Positions 1 through 8,640 of a stretch of 51,156 nucleotides of DNA are shown here, one piece after another. Location of the stretch: the IMG/VR virus record IMGVR_UViG_3300024348_000060, positions 1 through 51,156 of that record; one strand, written 5' to 3'. Origin of the DNA: a virus. The translations under genes and the position numbers were made by a program. The stretch's first letter is position 1. Every line of letters starts with the position of its first letter. A model generated the notes under the pieces. The model did no database searches. It saw only the letters and a list, made by a program, of their open reading frames with translations, and was not told the origin of the DNA.

Positions 1-1242
1 CTCAGGTGTTCTACCAGGAATGTGAAAACCATCTGTCTGTTTACCGTTCTTTAATAAAAATACTATTTCAAATGCATACACTTCATCACGCATGTACCCA
101 CGTAAGTTTGTGGCGTTTAGTTCATCTGAGTAATCTTCTCCTGGTGGTATTCTATATGTTTCCCATTTAAGATTTATGTTGCTTGCAATTGATTGATAGT
201 TAGTTCTATCTATAGACGTAAGATCTTTCCATACAATAACATCTTGAACAGCAGTAACATCATCAGCTATATCGTAATAAGGAAACTTTTCAAATATATC
301 TAATGTAGAAAGTTGTATAGGAGTTTTATCTGCTCCTGTATATGTTATTTCTTTTGAAGATTCTTCAATATTGTATGTACCAATGAGTTCTACTGACGAA
401 ACATTATTTATTGTTTTTATTACAGCTAAATTAAAGTACTGAAATTGACCAGTTAAATCAAGATTAGACACACCTACAACAATAGACTTTCCTACAGTAT
501 AGTTAAAGTTTACAGTTGTCTTAAATTCATCAGCTATAGGAAGAGGATTAGTTACAGAGTAATATGATGTAAGTTCATTACCTCCAACATCTGAATATTG
601 TATTGCAAATTGATATGTACCAGCAATTAAATCACCAACACTATCTACTCTTGAAATATCTAATTGAGGAATAGAAAAGTTAGGCTGTATCTTAAGTTGG
701 TTACAATCCAGCTCACTACCGTATACAGGATCACAACTAGGTGTACCACCTACAAGCTTGTAAGGAATGTTTTCAATATCTAAATAACGTCTTGCATTAA
801 ATCCATCTGTCCAGTATATCTCTGTAGTACAGTTAGTTATTCTGTGTACAACTTTAGGAATAGGATGTTTTACATTAAAGTTTAAACAAGGGGCGTTTAC
901 TAACGTTTGATAATTACAATCGTTATTATCCATAAATCCAATTTCACTATCTCCTGAAATAGGATTAGTTATAAAGAATATATGTTTTCTTTTTTCTGGA
1001 ATATAATATTCTCCAATAAGCTTATAACCTGTTGGTAATGTAAGACATAGTTCATTACCTAGCTCATTCTGATAACTTACAGAATTATCATCAAAGTTTT
1101 CAATAGCAGCATTTAAGGCATAAGTAACCTTACCTGGTCCAACCTGACTAACAGAACTATCCAAGTTTAACCCTGCTTGAGCAGAACCTGGATTCATTTT
1201 GATATTTGATACTTTTTTCTTTTTCTTATTTTTCTTAGCCAT
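1..1242 (-). CDS. Large tail/muzzle-like virion protein, C-terminus cut by window edge
   Basis: The reading frame starts with MAKKNKKKK at 1242, right after the stop region of the next gene, and runs open to base 1, so at least 413 residues are present and the C-terminus is missing. The start is a Lys-rich patch, then beta-rich sequence with scattered Cys residues and no enzyme motif. In crAss-like phages a large tail stabilisation or muzzle protein follows the ring protein and IHF-like genes, which is exactly the order here (IHF-like 2219-2704, ring-like 1248-2216, then this gene). The role as distal tail or muzzle protein is therefore inferred from synteny, not from a motif. Confidence 0.75.
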   Translation of the reverse strand, partial: MAKKNKKKKKVSNIKMNPGSAQAGLNLDSSVSQVGPGKVTYALNAAIENFDDNSVSYQNELGNELCLTLPTGYKLIGEYYIPEKRKHIFFITNPISGDSEIGFMDNNDCNYQTLVNAPCLNFNVKHPIPKVVHRITNCTTEIYWTDGFNARRYLDIENIPYKLVGGTPSCDPVYGSELDCNQLKIQPNFSIPQLDISRVDSVGDLIAGTYQFAIQYSDVGGNELTSYYSVTNPLPIADEFKTTVNFNYTVGKSIVVGVSNLDLTGQFQYFNLAVIKTINNVSSVELIGTYNIEESSKEITYTGADKTPIQLSTLDIFEKFPYYDIADDVTAVQDVIVWKDLTSIDRTNYQSIASNINLKWETYRIPPGEDYSDELNATNLRGYMRDEVYAFEIVFLLKNGKQTDGFHIPGRTPE

Positions 1243-1247
1243 AGTTC

Positions 1248-2216
1248 TTAGTTATTGCGTCTTCTACCGTATCTATTAGTTCGGTTAGGAAGTTCATACT
1301 TATTGAACCTATTTAAATCTTTTTTAATTCTTCTTTGCTTTTCCCAAGATGTTTGTTTCTTAGATTCAGTAAAGGCCATTATCCAAGCTTCATCACTAAG
1401 TTGCTTATAATAAGCTAACTTTGATTGTAACTGATTAAACGTTTCATCATTAGTTTGATTAGTTAACGTTTCAAATACTTTATACTTAATAAAAGCCTCA
1501 ACATATTCTGAAATCCTATAGTTATCTGGTATCATTTGATTACCAGTATCGTCATAATCTGTAGAATAAAAGAGCAAATGGATCACAGCATGTCTAAAGT
1601 TGGTTACAAACTTATTGTCTCTAATATCGAAGCTATCATAGCTTGATGAACCAGGAGTAAACTCACGTACAGGAGGTGCAAAGTTATTCCAATCACTTCT
1701 ATAATTTACATCACATTGTTCTCTTGCAGATATATTACCTGGTCTAAGTAAGTAATCATACCTGTAAGATCTTGCAATCTCATTGTTTGTTTTGTATACA
1801 GCTTGAACAAGCTCAGGCATACACGTACCATCACAAGATGGATGTTGACATGCAGAATTATCACAAGGTGTACCACCAATAGTTAAAGGTGATATTTGAA
1901 TGGTTGTTGCATTTGCAGCTTGAGAATAGAAAGATGTTGCAGAGGGGTAAGGGTTACCTGGAACCTCAGCACACATCCAAGCCTCTCTAACAGCATGAAA
2001 GTTATCTGGTAACCTTGCTTGAAAATCCTCTACAAATAAAACTTGCTCATCTATTTTGTAACTTGTTTTACCTAGCTTATTTAAACATTTGTTCAAATAT
2101 GTTGGAAACAATAAATCATCTACTGCTCCTGTATCAAAGTAACTCTTAAGTTCTTCTTTTACTGTAGCATAGATGGGTTCTGGTGATACAAAATTATATT
2201 TATGATAATATGACAT
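1248..2216 (-). CDS. Neck/ring-type virion protein (crAss R1-like by position)
   Basis: 322-aa protein starting MSYYHKYNFVSPEPIY. The first 90 residues are helical and end in a segment with Arg, Pro, Asp, Asn (LPDNFHAVREAW) that recurs in crAss-like head-to-tail connector proteins. A Cys cluster (PCDNSACQHPSCDGTC, near residue 120) could bind metal or form disulfides. The C-terminus is strongly basic and helical. It lies 2 nt from the IHF-like gene and 5 nt from the large tail gene, so it is co-transcribed with them. Assignment as ring protein rests on gene order and general character. Confidence 0.7.
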   Translation of the reverse strand: MSYYHKYNFVSPEPIYATVKEELKSYFDTGAVDDLLFPTYLNKCLNKLGKTSYKIDEQVLFVEDFQARLPDNFHAVREAWMCAEVPGNPYPSATSFYSQAANATTIQISPLTIGGTPCDNSACQHPSCDGTCMPELVQAVYKTNNEIARSYRYDYLLRPGNISAREQCDVNYRSDWNNFAPPVREFTPGSSSYDSFDIRDNKFVTNFRHAVIHLLFYSTDYDDTGNQMIPDNYRISEYVEAFIKYKVFETLTNQTNDETFNQLQSKLAYYKQLSDEAWIMAFTESKKQTSWEKQRRIKKDLNRFNKYELPNRTNRYGRRRNN

Positions 2217-2218
2217 TT

Positions 2219-2704
2219 CTAAAATCTTTTAGTCCATTCGTTATACATGTGTTGGTATTTTTTATCAGTAGTTACATAATGAGATAGTAATCTAGATGTT
2301 ACTCTTGATGGTTTAAAAAACCAACATGTTGAGTGTCTAAATCTTGCACTATCTCTAAACCACATCCAACCAAAGAAGTAACCTTCTGTATGATAGTTAA
2401 AGTTATAAATATGTTTACCTTTCTCTCTAGTCTTCTTCCAGTCAATAGGTAAATTTATAAAGTCTTTTTCACCATTAGATTTAATTCTTTTTCTTTTCTT
2501 CTTGTTTATTGAAAACTCTCCAAATCCACAAGGCAATCTATGTTTTTCACCTGTCTCTAGAATATGATGTTTAAAATGTTCATTAAACTCATATATAATA
2601 TTTTTCCATTCCTCAAAGGTTAAGTTTACAAGTGGATGAGTCTTACAAAAGTCTTTGTAATTATCTTTACTTGCGCTTCTCCAGTCTACTGCAACTCTTG
2701 GCAT
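2219..2704 (-). CDS. HU/IHF-like structural-block protein
   Basis: 161 aa. The middle (about residues 30-75) has the order helix, helix, then LPCGFGEFSINKKKRK, which resembles the HU/IHF beta arm (consensus GFG.F.) and is followed by very basic residues. The C-terminal 60 residues are aromatic and basic, not part of a normal HU. crAss-like phages carry IHF-like genes in the virion block beside the ring protein gene; that matches the neighbours here. DNA binding is likely; whether it is packaged in the particle is inference. A second HU-like gene is at 21616-21966. Confidence 0.72.
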   Translation of the reverse strand: MPRVAVDWRSASKDNYKDFCKTHPLVNLTFEEWKNIIYEFNEHFKHHILETGEKHRLPCGFGEFSINKKKRKRIKSNGEKDFINLPIDWKKTREKGKHIYNFNYHTEGYFFGWMWFRDSARFRHSTCWFFKPSRVTSRLLSHYVTTDKKYQHMYNEWTKRF

Positions 2705-2709
2705 TTATT

Positions 2710-3435
2710 TTAGTTTGTTGGTTGTGCGTTTGGTGCTTGTCCGTCTATTCCTTCATTACTCATGTCAGACTTAATATTAAAGTACGTCTGTAAGAGCTTC
2801 TGTGAGGTCATAGCTAACGTTTGTTGTTCTAAGTATCCAGGAATGAAAGATTGTTTGTCTAAGGGATTCATACAGTACTCATCTAGCGTGTAGCTTGTAC
2901 CACATTCACAATCTGGATACATTATATCTTTTGGCACATCTTCTTCAAGAAATGCTACAAATCTTACAGAGATTAACAAAGGATTGCTCACATATAAGTA
3001 TCCATTAGATATCCAAAAATAGCTTTCTTTTTTTATGATAGGAAGCTTTAATAAGTTTAAATATCTATTTATAGTAATTTCTTTTATTTTAGTACCATTT
3101 CCTCCCATAGCGTTTATTGAATAAACACCTTGTATTACGTACTGATAATTACCTTCAGACACTTTAGGAATCTTATGTTTTGATCTTGCCACTGTACAAG
3201 GATCAACATAGTCACAACACTCAGAGATAGGAACTTCTATCATTTCTAAACAAGGAATAGTGGTAAATAAAGTATCACTAGCCCATAACCTTCTTAAATT
3301 AGTTTCTCTTTTAATTAAAGTTATTGCATTATTTTTAACTTCAGAGGCTATTGCTCTGTCAGTTATTCGTGCATCAGTAGATAAGATCTTGTGTGTTGAT
3401 CTTACATCTGAAACTAATTTCCTAAGTGTTGACAT
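2710..3435 (-). CDS. Neck/ring-type virion protein
   Basis: 241 aa, helical N-terminus (residues 1-55, many Arg/Lys/Thr), then a beta-rich middle with a Cys pair (SECCDYVDPC) and a second Cys pair near residue 175 (DCECGTSY). No catalytic motif. It is the first of four tightly packed genes (3435 down to the window edge) and its position before the IHF-like gene fits the crAss connector/ring proteins. It sits 2 nt after the metallophosphoesterase stop, so translation is probably coupled. Confidence 0.65.
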   Translation of the reverse strand: MSTLRKLVSDVRSTHKILSTDARITDRAIASEVKNNAITLIKRETNLRRLWASDTLFTTIPCLEMIEVPISECCDYVDPCTVARSKHKIPKVSEGNYQYVIQGVYSINAMGGNGTKIKEITINRYLNLLKLPIIKKESYFWISNGYLYVSNPLLISVRFVAFLEEDVPKDIMYPDCECGTSYTLDEYCMNPLDKQSFIPGYLEQQTLAMTSQKLLQTYFNIKSDMSNEGIDGQAPNAQPTN

Positions 3436-3437
3436 AA

Positions 3438-4682
3438 TTATATTCTTTTTTCAAATTCACAAACTTTACCTTGCTCTTTGTCATATCCTAAAAGCAGTGC
3501 AGCTCGTATAGAGTGTACATATCCACTATCTCTATGCCATCTATCAGCATCTGATAAACTAGGCATCTGTTGTATTCTACAACCTTTTACTTCTTTAGCC
3601 ATATAGTGATGCTTATCACCTGTATGAACTTCTTGGTATTTAGAGTTTCCAAACATCTTTCCCCAAACTGAGTGAGTTGCAAATAGTAATGGTAAAGATT
3701 CTATTTTACAATTTCCATGATGGTAACCAATAAATGTGTTTCCTAAAGTTAATGCTTTTACTGGAGAACTATCTCTTATAAACTCTACATCTTTATCATC
3801 TGAAAAGTAAATATCTAAAGCATGTGCTAAATAGAATGATTTAGTTTTATCATGATTACCTGGAACAAGTACAACAATCACCTTATTAGAATATGTTCTT
3901 TGAATATTAATAGAGTCTATAAGCATTGCAAAGCCTAGTTCATATTCTGAATCATACTCCATAATAGTATCTTGTGGAGTTCCTTGTGTAGTTTGGTTCT
4001 GATAGTTATCTGTATGGAAGAAATCATTTGATATTGGAAATACAACTGTATCTATATTATAGACCTTTGAGGTTTTAACCATTAAGTCTTCAGTCATGTC
4101 GTGAAATAACTTAACACGTTTACCTATATCATTGTTTCCTTCAATGTATCTTTTGGCCAAGTGGAAATCAGAAATAGAAAGCTCTACATCTATTGTATCC
4201 TTACCTGACTCTAATTTAGTTTTGTTTATTTCTATCTTCTTAGGTACGAAGTTTTTTAGAAATATTGAAAAGTCTTCAGCTGTATAATCTGATGGGCCTT
4301 TTCTTTTTGAGAATATAGAAGATGTAAACTTACCACTTGGTAACATCTTAGACCAATAGTTTGTAATTATATATTCTTCTAGATTTATCTTATGAAGCTT
4401 TGCTAATTCTATATGGTCCTTAGGTTCATAATCAGAAGTAACTGTACTTTCAACTGTACCTTTTTCTACATTAACTTTTTTTACAACTTCATTATATCCT
4501 TTTCCTGAATTTGCTTTTGATAAAAACTGATCACCATCACCTTCTCCTTTATCTCGTATCTCTTTAATTAAATCAATAACTTCTTGTTCAGTAATGTTTA
4601 GTTTTTCAGCATAAAACTTTTTACTCTTTTTCCAATGTAATAAATTCTTTAACTTAAGTAGTAGCTGTGGATCGTTTATCAT
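3438..4682 (-). CDS. Metallophosphoesterase with N-terminal helix-turn-helix
   Basis: 414 aa calcineurin-like phosphoesterase. Metal-ligand motifs are in order: DFH at 172-174, ND at 219-220 followed by His223, PGNHD at 274-278, GYHHG at 319-323 and HTGDKHH at 353-359, so the dinuclear metal site looks complete. Residues 1-45 resemble a winged helix (LNITEQEVIDLIKEI). Such enzymes occur in crAss-like phages; substrate (nucleotide, nucleic acid end or other phosphodiester) cannot be read from sequence. The gene is preceded by a terminator pair (4790-4846) and a possible promoter (4705-4736), so it may head its own transcription unit with 2710-3435, 2219-2704, 1248-2216 and the large tail gene. 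Confidence 0.88.
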   Translation of the reverse strand: MINDPQLLLKLKNLLHWKKSKKFYAEKLNITEQEVIDLIKEIRDKGEGDGDQFLSKANSGKGYNEVVKKVNVEKGTVESTVTSDYEPKDHIELAKLHKINLEEYIITNYWSKMLPSGKFTSSIFSKRKGPSDYTAEDFSIFLKNFVPKKIEINKTKLESGKDTIDVELSISDFHLAKRYIEGNNDIGKRVKLFHDMTEDLMVKTSKVYNIDTVVFPISNDFFHTDNYQNQTTQGTPQDTIMEYDSEYELGFAMLIDSINIQRTYSNKVIVVLVPGNHDKTKSFYLAHALDIYFSDDKDVEFIRDSSPVKALTLGNTFIGYHHGNCKIESLPLLFATHSVWGKMFGNSKYQEVHTGDKHHYMAKEVKGCRIQQMPSLSDADRWHRDSGYVHSIRAALLLGYDKEQGKVCEFEKRI

Positions 4683-4704
4683 GGTTTAAAAATTACAAAT
4701 ATCG

Positions 4705-4736
4705 TAAAGATATAAAAATTATTTTGCATATCTCAA
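4705..4736 (-). promoter_or_regulatory. Possible Bacteroidota-type promoter for the 4682-to-1 gene set
   Basis: On the minus strand TTG (4736-4734) is followed after 21 nt by TATCTTTA (4712-4705), one mismatch from the Bacteroidota -7 consensus TAnnTTTG with a -33 TTG. It lies 23 nt before the metallophosphoesterase start and just after a terminator-like pair. The call is by motif and position only. Confidence 0.4.
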
Positions 4737-4789
4737 TAAAATTGACTATAGCTACTTTTATTTATAATTAACTATGTTAGAAATAAAAA

Positions 4790-4846
4790 CTCCCAAGGGA
4801 CTAGCCCTCAGGAGAAAAACCTTGTAAACCAACAAAACAAGGTTTT
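4790..4846 (-). terminator. Double hairpin after the 4861-5343 gene
   Basis: Two consecutive stems: AAAACCTTGT (4816-4825) pairs with ACAAGGTTTT (4837-4846), 10 bp; and CTCC (4790-4793) plus AGGG (4796-4799) pair with CCCT (4805-4808) and GGAG (4811-4814). On the minus strand they follow the stop of the preceding tail gene by about 15 nt. The first stem ends in T residues on the minus strand, consistent with an intrinsic terminator. Confidence 0.6.
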
Positions 4847-4860
4847 AAATATAGTTTATA

Positions 4861-5343
4861 TTAAGTAGCCTTTGCCTGTATTACTACCCATTGAGTTCCG
4901 TCTGACCAAACAGTAACACCATTAAATGGTTTATTTAATGTATAAAATCCAGGATTTATAGCTCCATCTATACGCTCTCCAACAGGTGCCAATACATGAA
5001 CTTTATCGTTAGCAGCTAATGTACCATCTGATATTATTTGTATGTTTCTATATGGAGTGTCTGTAGCTGATGGTAATGTTAAATCATATGTTCCAGAACC
5101 ACCTGACCAACTTAAGTAAATAATATTTTTATCATCAGAGTAAGATGAAGAACCTCCTGATAAAGCTGTTAGTAAAAAAGGTGGCTGATTATTAATTTTA
5201 TTGCTTACCCAAGTAAATAACTCACTTAAAAGTACTTTTTTAGATTTATCTGAAGATACATCTACTATATATAAAGGATCAACATCACTTAAGTCATTTG
5301 ATAATATTGGGTCTAATTCTGTTAACTTATCTCCTATTGCCAT
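4861..5343 (-). CDS. Short tail-fibre-like protein
   Basis: 160 aa. The N-terminus (KLTELDPILSNDLSDVDPLYIVDVSSDKSKK, in two parts: KLTELDP then LYIVDVSSDKSKK) is the adapter-like sequence seen at the start of many phage fibre proteins, where it attaches to the tail. The remainder is beta-rich, Gly/Ser/Thr-rich and ends in WSDGTQWVVI, a typical trimeric-fibre ending. It follows the three related tail genes 5343-6938 and is the last gene before a terminator. Host receptor contact is plausible but not shown. Confidence 0.6.
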   Translation of the reverse strand: MAIGDKLTELDPILSNDLSDVDPLYIVDVSSDKSKKVLLSELFTWVSNKINNQPPFLLTALSGGSSSYSDDKNIIYLSWSGGSGTYDLTLPSATDTPYRNIQIISDGTLAANDKVHVLAPVGERIDGAINPGFYTLNKPFNGVTVWSDGTQWVVIQAKAT

Positions 5344-5633
5344 TATTGTATTTCTATAAAGTTAGTATTTTGTTGTTCTATGGGATCTTCTGTTTGTAAA
5401 AGTAAAGCTGGAATATTTACAGGTATGTCAATTGACACATCACACAACGCTGTTGTAGACAAAGCTCTTATGATAGTAGTACCATCTGGTATATTATCAC
5501 TTGGAAATCCATCTATTAATTGTTGTCTAGAAACATTAGTTTCAAATGCTGATGTATAATTATCTACATCTGAAAATAACAAAAAGTTATTAGCATCTGC
5601 TCCTATGATTAATATTTTTATTATTCCTGTCAT
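5343..5633 (-). CDS. Small tail protein of the 'FSDVDNY' module family
   Basis: 96 aa if started at the ATG at 5633 (MTGIIKILIIG), which lies 1 nt after the preceding stop; a longer 109-aa start at 5672 would overlap that gene. It contains the module F-x-S-D-x-D-x-Y ... P-F/FET ... IPDGTT-IR ... C-D also found in 5635-6711 and 6723-6938. The three consecutive genes are thus paralogues. No enzyme motif; a small beta-sandwich fibre or decoration protein is the simplest view. Confidence 0.6.
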   Translation of the reverse strand: MTGIIKILIIGADANNFLLFSDVDNYTSAFETNVSRQQLIDGFPSDNIPDGTTIIRALSTTALCDVSIDIPVNIPALLLQTEDPIEQQNTNFIEIQ

Positions 5634-5634
5634 A

Positions 5635-6711
5635 CTATAAAGGGTTACATGTAGTGTTTGGGTTACAATCACTTATTGCTTGAACTTGATTAGTTACACC
5701 ATCAAGTTGGAATACTCTAAATGAAGCTCCTGATTGAGTAGTTGTACTAGTGTTTGCATAAGCATACCATCCTGCAACATTAATAGCTCCACTTATTACA
5801 TCTCCCACTGCTAAATTAATAAATGTATTACCACTAAGTGTAGTTACTGATTTAGCTATAGTAAAATTGTTTTGACAGAAGTTTGAACAACTTGCTTGAA
5901 CAGCTGTAGCTGAAAAGAATAGTCCAGGAGTAACAGCAGCTGATACAGAGTTAATAAAATAAAACTCTTGTGTACCACCTTCCATAGTGTAAGGTGTTGT
6001 CATTGGAGTTATTAATTCGTCTACACAACTTGGACAAATATCATTTGGTTGATACCATACATTATTTAATGCCATTTTGTTTGAAAACTCCCAAGTTCCT
6101 GATCTTTGGTTAGTTAATGTTGCATTTACAATTGATCCAACACTTACAATTATTTGACCAGCCTCAAAATTATCAAATTGACTTATTGTGCTACTTACAG
6201 TTGGGACACCATCAACAGTTATTGAAAGATCAAGTATACCAAGTTCTGAAGGAGTGTTAGTTTGAAGTGACCATTTAAGTATTCCTAATGGGTTTGTGGT
6301 AGTAGTTGTGGTAGTTGGAGGTATTGTGGTTGTTGTTGTGGTTGTACTGCTACTGCTACTGGTTGTTGTTGTGGTAGTTGGTGGAACTGTAGTAGTAGTG
6401 GTAGTAGTAGGGGGTATAGTAGTAGTACTTGTTGTTGTACTTGTACTTGTACTAGAACTAGTTGTTGTAGTGGTTGTTGGTTGACATATGTTTTTTAATT
6501 CTATAAATGTCTTACATGATCCACTAGATTGAACTCTTACATAGTCTGTTCCAACAGGAGGTGTAGTTATGTATCCAGGTGCTACAAATTCAGAAGCAAG
6601 GATTCCTGTTTCAAAAGGTACTGCATACCCATCTACATCTGAATATAAATCAAATGGTCCCACTGAAGAACCTGCTGGTATGACTAATGATATCTGTATT
6701 TCTGGTTGCAT
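5635..6711 (-). CDS. Tail protein with Thr/Ser/Pro-rich linker
   Basis: 358 aa in three parts: residues about 1-78 are the repeated module (DLYSDVDGYAVPFET ... SGSCKTFIELK); about 79-140 are almost only Thr, Ser and Pro (blocks of T7-9 broken by IPP and VPP); about 141-358 are a beta-rich domain with four Cys (CPSC, SCSNFC). The linker is coded by repetitive DNA at 6296-6480, which could expand or contract by slippage. Proteins of this layout are fibres or host-glycan-binding appendages; O-glycosylation of the Thr tract is possible. Function inferred. Confidence 0.65.
   Translation of the reverse strand: MQPEIQISLVIPAGSSVGPFDLYSDVDGYAVPFETGILASEFVAPGYITTPPVGTDYVRVQSSGSCKTFIELKNICQPTTTTTTSSSTSTSTTTSTTTIPPTTTTTTTVPPTTTTTTSSSSSTTTTTTTIPPTTTTTTTNPLGILKWSLQTNTPSELGILDLSITVDGVPTVSSTISQFDNFEAGQIIVSVGSIVNATLTNQRSGTWEFSNKMALNNVWYQPNDICPSCVDELITPMTTPYTMEGGTQEFYFINSVSAAVTPGLFFSATAVQASCSNFCQNNFTIAKSVTTLSGNTFINLAVGDVISGAINVAGWYAYANTSTTTQSGASFRVFQLDGVTNQVQAISDCNPNTTCNPL
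6296..6480 (-). repeat. Low-complexity GTT/GTG-type tract encoding a Thr/Ser/Pro linker
   Basis: About 185 bp made of irregular repeats of GTTGTT, GTAGTAGTA and GTGGTAGTTGG on the plus strand, reading as ACA/ACT/ACC Thr codons on the minus strand. Codon choice is mixed, so it is not a perfect microsatellite. The plus-strand open frame of poly-Val is a shadow of this tract. Confidence 0.85.
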
Positions 6712-6722
6712 ATGCTTTTGTT

Positions 6723-6938
6723 TTATGCTAGTTGTATATCTATATAATTAACGCAATCTCCAAGAGCTTGAACTCTCACCTCTGTAGCATTATCAGGAAC
6801 AGTAATCTCAGTTCCTTGTAATAAAAAAGCTACAGGTATATTTGAACTTATAGGAGTTAGAAAACTATCACTATCTGAATAAATATCAAATAAAGAAGTA
6901 TCTGTTCCCGCTGTTGTTAATGTTATTTCTACTGTCAT
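6723..6938 (-). CDS. Small tail protein, single 'IYSDSDSF' module
   Basis: 71 aa consisting of only the module shared with the two following genes: FDIYSDSDSF, then a hydrophobic middle, TEITVPDNATEVRVQ and GDCVNYIDI. It ends 11 nt before the 5635-6711 gene and its start overlaps the stop of 6935-7141 (ATGA type). Likely a small beta domain in the tail or a decoration protein. Confidence 0.6.
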   Translation of the reverse strand: MTVEITLTTAGTDTSLFDIYSDSDSFLTPISSNIPVAFLLQGTEITVPDNATEVRVQALGDCVNYIDIQLA

Positions 6939-7141
6939 TTTTTTAGATTCTTTGTCTTGTACTTACAGAAAAAAGATTTAAAATATTTTATCCAGCTCCC
7001 ATCATAAACTTTATTTACAACATTGACTTTCAACATTGATCCGTAGTATACAATTGTTATTAGGGCTACTAATGTAGCTAGTAATTCGTTTCCTGCCATT
7101 ATCATAAGTGAAATTAATGCTAGTTCTATTTTATAGTACAT
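6935..7141 (-). CDS. Small membrane protein (one or two segments)
   Basis: 68 aa. Residues about 5-35 are a hydrophobic stretch (LALISLMIMAG, LLATLVALITIVYYG), the tail is basic and Lys-rich (KYKTKNLKK). Together with the next gene (7147-7389) this makes two adjacent small membrane proteins inside the tail block, a layout that would suit lysis functions, but no holin motif is recognisable. Confidence 0.55.
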   Translation of the reverse strand: MYYKIELALISLMIMAGNELLATLVALITIVYYGSMLKVNVVNKVYDGSWIKYFKSFFCKYKTKNLKK

Positions 7142-7146
7142 GTTTA

Positions 7147-7389
7147 TTATTTTTTTTTGTTACCTAGATTACCTAGTGTATTTTGAACAATTTTTGCAAA
7201 TGCAATTATCTCACCCCATAAAAAAATAATTCCTAATCCAGTAAACACTGTATTGTTTAATCCCCAGTGCATATTATCATCTGTTATTAATAACGCTGAT
7301 AATGCTGGAGCATATAAACCAATTAGTAAACAAATGTGGCCTAAAATTACAGCTAACCACTTTTTATATTTTTCTACGAATGATGACAT
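7147..7389 (-). CDS. Small two-helix membrane protein, holin candidate
   Basis: 80 aa when started at the ATG at 7389 (MSSFVEKYKKW), which has the A/T-rich leader typical of this genome; an upstream start at 7461 would overlap the small Cys-rich gene. Two hydrophobic segments (about residues 12-36 and 44-68) with a charged start and a Lys-rich end fit a class-II holin or other small inner-membrane protein. Function inferred from topology and the adjacent membrane gene. Confidence 0.55.
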   Translation of the reverse strand: MSSFVEKYKKWLAVILGHICLLIGLYAPALSALLITDDNMHWGLNNTVFTGLGIIFLWGEIIAFAKIVQNTLGNLGNKKK

Positions 7390-7396
7390 TTTATTA

Positions 7397-7534
7397 TTAT
7401 TTTTTACATGAACAATTACTCGGTGGTGTCTCACCTCTAATATACATAGTTTGACACCCACAAGGCCAATTTAAAACAACTTTCTCGCATTTAGGATTTA
7501 CAGGTAAAAATGCATCCTTGTTACATCCTATCAT
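7397..7534 (-). CDS. Cys-rich 45-aa protein
   Basis: Starts at 7534 with an ATGA overlap of the tail-collar stop (7531-7533) and ends at 7397. The protein MIGCNKDAFLPVNPK... has six Cys (positions 4, 16, 25, 27, 41, 43), the last two as CSC, and no hydrophobic segment. The stop/start overlap and identical leader style support a real gene. Possible roles are a disulfide-linked virion plug or a metal-binding peptide; not recognised. Confidence 0.55.
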   Translation of the reverse strand: MIGCNKDAFLPVNPKCEKVVLNWPCGCQTMYIRGETPPSNCSCKK

Positions 7535-8613
7535 ACTGGAATATGAATTATATAATAAACTCCTGTTCCTGGTTGATAGTTAGGGTGTCCTTGATTACCA
7601 CCTGTTGAATTAACTATAACACCGTGCGAATGTGTTCCAGCAGGCTCAGTTTCTGTAATATCAAGAGAGTTAATATCACTAGTAGTGGTAAGTCTTTGTG
7701 CTGATCCAAGACCAGAAGAGATTGATGGAACAGGATTTTCAAATCCATGTACATGATTTGGTACAGGGTTTGTTGAAGCAGTGTGTGTATGAGAAGGAAG
7801 CTCAGACTCATTTAAAATTACTTGATTCGATCCCTTAGATTCATTTAAATTATATCCTGGATTACCATTAATTCCTGGCTTTACTGCATTGTTAAGTCCT
7901 GCCCCACCCATTCCTGAAGTAGTACCAACTAATACTCTCCCTCTTAAATCAGGAGTACCATTAAAACCGTTACATAAAAATATTCTATTCCAGTCCCCTA
8001 TACCAGCTCCAGAAGCATCAAAGTTGCTAAGTGGACCTGCATATCCAGTAATTGAAAAAGGTGTCATAGAGTTGCTTACTAGTTGTTGACTAGGGTCTGT
8101 TGCTAAGTAATTTGCTATGTAAGTATTTACATCTGTTATTTTTACATATGTTGAATCTACTAAAGCTTCAAAAGTAGCTAAGCCTTCAGAAGTTGCACAT
8201 AATTTATCTATTACAAGCTGTAATACTGCATGTGTATCACTACTGTCTATAGTAGCAGAAAATAAACAATTTAATTCATAAGGTGTATTTGGATTTTGTG
8301 TTTCAAGAATTGTAATTCTAGAATCTAAACTACATGCAACTTTAATTAATGTATTTAGATAATCATCTAAATTATAAGGACCTACTGCTGGTAAGTTATC
8401 TTGTATTAGATTACAAACGTTCTCTTGTGAAATTACAGGAAAAATAGTTCCACCAGTAGATATAGAGAGTAAGAAGTTAAGTATCTTCTCCTCAACACTA
8501 AGTAGTGTATCCCCAGTACTTATTCCTAATATAGGAAAGTCTTCACCTGTGTATCTAACACATTTATCTGATGTAATCTCTACACATCCATTAAAACAAT
8601 TTTGACAAGGCAT
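7531..8613 (-). CDS. Tail-collar-domain fibre protein
   Basis: 360 aa. The C-terminal half is a phage tail-collar domain as in short tail fibres and microcystin-dependent-protein-type adhesins: G-T-P-D-L-R-G-R-V-L-V-G, then GMGGAG, a His-rich loop (LPSHTHT, NHVHG, THSHG) and the ending NYQPGTGVYYIIHIPV. The His/Thr residues usually hold metal in such trimers. The N-terminal 60 residues contain Cys pairs and resemble the start of other virion proteins in this block. Likely a receptor-binding or fibre protein of the tail. Confidence 0.8.
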   Translation of the reverse strand: MPCQNCFNGCVEITSDKCVRYTGEDFPILGISTGDTLLSVEEKILNFLLSISTGGTIFPVISQENVCNLIQDNLPAVGPYNLDDYLNTLIKVACSLDSRITILETQNPNTPYELNCLFSATIDSSDTHAVLQLVIDKLCATSEGLATFEALVDSTYVKITDVNTYIANYLATDPSQQLVSNSMTPFSITGYAGPLSNFDASGAGIGDWNRIFLCNGFNGTPDLRGRVLVGTTSGMGGAGLNNAVKPGINGNPGYNLNESKGSNQVILNESELPSHTHTASTNPVPNHVHGFENPVPSISSGLGSAQRLTTTSDINSLDITETEPAGTHSHGVIVNSTGGNQGHPNYQPGTGVYYIIHIPV

Positions 8614-8640
8614 ATTTTTTAATTTTATTATTAATTATTG

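Noticed and set aside
6296-6484. Plus-strand poly-Val ORF
   Set aside because: It is the reverse reading of the Thr/Ser/Pro linker of the minus-strand tail gene.
7531-8613. Diversity-generating retroelement target in the tail-collar gene
   Set aside because: No template repeat or reverse transcriptase in the window.
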